Assembly (NCBI GenBank): GCA_000231825.2
Contig: JH720384.1
Coordinates: 124,001 to 188,000, forward strand
Reading direction: 5' to 3'
DNA length: 64,000 bases
Source of the DNA: Tetrahymena elliotti 4EA
Lineage: Eukaryota > Ciliophora > Oligohymenophorea > Hymenostomatida > Tetrahymenidae
The notes under the pieces are model-generated. The model had not been told where the DNA came from. It was given only the letters and a program-made list of their open reading frames with translations, and did not search any database. Numbering within the stretch: the first letter of the stretch is position 1; every line of letters begins with the position of its first letter. The position numbers and the translations under genes were made by a program. Positions 61,900 through 64,000 of the stretch are shown one piece after another.

Positions 61900-63312
61900 T
61901 ACAATCTTATAATTTCTATAAAAAATAAAGTATTTATATATAAACATATTTTATTTTTATAAATATAATGAAAAGTCTATTAATTTCCTCTTTTTCATAT
62001 TTTTTTAAACTTATTTTTTGGTTTTTTTTATTACTAAACTATCATGATAAATTATAAAATATGTTATTATTTTTTTAAACTAAATTCATTTTTGATTTTT
62101 AGTTTCCAATTTAATACCTCCAAAATAAAAAAAAATGTTAAAAAATAGAATAAAAAAGGGATTTATGTAATTAATTACCTTTTAAATTAGTTTTTAGCTA
62201 ATAATTATCAAGAAAATTTGCTAATAGAAGATTGTAGCCTGGTTAAATAAATTAAAATATTGAAAAATTTTTTGTGATTTTTTTAATTTAGGTAAGAAAT
62301 CTTCACTCATTTTTAGTGTAAGTAAGAGTAAAAACCTTAATTTAAAAAATATAATTAATAACTTTACTCTAAATCATTAAATTTAACAGAAAAAATTTAA
62401 TTTAAATAAGATTTTAGTTGATTTTAGATTTCTTATTATATTTCAAATTATTCAGATTAAAAATCTTTTGAGAAACAAAGTCACTACTCTTTTTCAAATA
62501 TGATGATATTTCTTAAAGTTTTTATCCAATAATTTTAGAATGTTATTTATTAATAATATAATTTCAAATAAAAAAATTATATTTTATTTTAGTTTAAAAC
62601 ATACCCTTTTTGAAAAAATTTCTGATGAAAAATCATTACCGTTTTACTTCTTATTTTAAATTTAGTTCCACATTAATTTGATTTTTTACATAATGTAAAA
62701 AAATGATATTATCTACATATTTCATATTTTAGAGATGGAAATTTAATATCCAATAGATAATCTTTAAGTAAATTAATAAAAAAAACAAAAAATATCAGTT
62801 CTAAATAATTTTTATTTATGAATATTTTAGTTTTCGGACTCATATCCGTGTAAAATAAAATTACTGAAATAAATCTTTAAGAAAAATTAATTCAAACATT
62901 TCTCAATAAAAAAACTTTAAGTGAAGAATGAAAATTTTAAAGAATTAATTAAATGACTTCTTAATGAATTTGGATGAATTAATTAATGTTTGTGAATTTA
63001 AAAAAATAAATTGATATCTTACAATAAATATCTTTGATTTTTAGAATTTAATTTATACTCATAATTCATATTAACTAAGGTTATTCTGCACCCATTTTGA
63101 ATCTTATTTATTGATAGATCTTTCGAATTAAAAATAAAAAATAAAAGAAAAGATTCCGATAAAATAATAATATTTAAAGTTAATTGGTTGTTAAATGTTT
63201 AGGAAAGGATAAAGCTTTTACTTATTACAAATACTGAATAGAATTTTAATAAATTAATAGATACTAAATAATCCATAAATAATTCTAAAAAAACACTAAA
63301 TATAACTTATAA
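61900..63312. other. Intergenic spacer
   Basis: The first ~190 bp are homologous to the 3' flanks at 56705 and 58988 (shared TTTTATTTTTATAAA and a run of poly-T). The remainder is unique AT-rich DNA with no supported gene on either strand. Confidence 0.5.
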
Positions 63313-64000
63313 TCAATCTAAATCAAGAACAGGTTGTAAAACAATTTCTTCATTACCATCTTCTTATGCATCATTTTATTAATTATGTACTGCCTACTCA
63401 ACTTACTTTTCTGATTCTTATTACTCTGTTTTGTTAAAGAGTAAAGAAGAGGAAGCTTGATTTTATACAGGCTTCGAAAAAATACTGTTTGTATTAGAAT
63501 TTTGACCAAATAGGATGGTTGCTTTATTTGATTAAACAGGAATTTGGCTCAAACGATTAGCTTCTGATTCACTTTCAGAGTTATATGTAGCCTTGTTACT
63601 AATTAAAGATTGTTACTTGCTTATTTCATAATTTTCATTAACTTTCTTTTCAACTTATTATTTTTTTTAGACTACATCAGTGATTTATTCTTTGTCATCA
63701 CTGATCAATTCTATGAAATTTCTTTTAAGATTAAGTTCTGAGCCATTTCCATTTGAAACAATTTCTTATTCAATTTAATTCTTGTCATTACTTTAAGTAG
63801 CTTAACCCCATGTCTCACTTTCATCTAAATTTTTTTAGTGATACATCTCTTCAGTAAGTGTCTTCTTCAATTCAAAATTTTATTAAGCATCTTGTTGAGA
63901 GAAATAAGATGCCTATTATAGCTTGCTATTTATAGCTCTTGTGGATAAATCAACTTCACTGATAAATTCAGAGTCTTCAGCTTGGGTTTCATTGTTTCTG
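63313..64000 (-). CDS. C-terminal part of an acidic Gln/Asn-rich protein (runs off window)
   Basis: A minus-strand frame enters from the right edge and ends at TGA 63313-63315, giving 229 residues. It is rich in Glu, Gln, Asn and Ser and without hydrophobic segments: QAEDSEFISEVDLSTRAINS, ETWGQATQSNDKNQ and NGNGSELNLKRNFIELISDD. One stretch, ATILFGQNSNTNSIFSKPV, has isolated FG/IF-type hydrophobic spots such as occur in disordered nucleoporins, but the repeats are too few to claim that. The last residues are acidic (EIVLQPVLDLD). The 5' part lies outside, so the function cannot be judged. Confidence 0.65.

Noticed and set aside
61738..61947. Minus-strand 69-codon frame
   Set aside because: Antisense of the 3' end of the pepsin-like gene copy 2.
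1..64000. Telomere repeats, rRNA, tRNA, CRISPR, transposase or bacterial-type operons
   Set aside because: Looked for by eye on both strands; no such signature was found.

Overview
The window reads as nuclear DNA of an oligohymenophorean ciliate, most like Tetrahymena. It is extremely AT-rich, and long open frames appear only when TAA and TAG are read as glutamine and TGA as the sole stop (code 6). Introns are short, very AT-rich GT...AG elements, mostly 44-137 nt with extremes near 28 and 300. With the standard code almost every gene vanishes. I saw no telomere repeat, rRNA, tRNA, transposase or CRISPR array. All product names come from reading motifs by eye; no search was run.

Layout. 0-8 kb: the 3' part of a UV-damage endonuclease (+), an 880-residue Q/N-rich protein (+), a CDC50/LEM3 flippase subunit (+) and eIF2B-alpha (-). 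9-24 kb: three dispersed members of one unknown ~500-residue family (all -, at 9.1, 15.8 and 22.3 kb), alternating with a TPR protein (+), a wrecked secreted lipase with cysteine-rich repeats (+), and a DUF229/sulfatase-like membrane protein (-) with a broken duplicate of its 3' end. 24-33 kb: a multi-pass membrane protein (-), a repeat-bearing spacer and a 1453-residue membrane protein (-) that resembles a decayed ciliate histidine kinase. 35-47 kb: a membrane RBR ubiquitin ligase (+), two paralogous M1 aminopeptidases (-) and, between them, a 15-exon pseudokinase (-) and a small membrane-anchored protein (-). 47-54 kb: a 1094-residue coiled-coil protein (-) and a 792-residue low-complexity protein (-). 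55-62 kb: a tandem cluster of pepsin-like genes lacking catalytic aspartates (two full copies and one fragment, +) with duplicated spacers. 63.3 kb to the end: the C-terminus of an acidic Q-rich protein (-).

A recurring theme is enzyme folds that have lost catalytic residues: the pseudokinase, the pepsin-like pair, the histidine-kinase-like protein, the DUF229 protein and the lipase pseudogene. They sit among intact housekeeping genes. The sharpest single observation is in the pepsin-like pair. One copy carries two compensating one-base indels that recode about 40 residues from a hydrophilic to a membrane-like segment. Further downstream the two copies are identical over 215 bp, which suggests gene conversion.

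These are monocistronic eukaryotic genes. Neighbours share no evident pathway, except that paralogues cluster (the three-member family, the M1 pair and the pepsin-like array).
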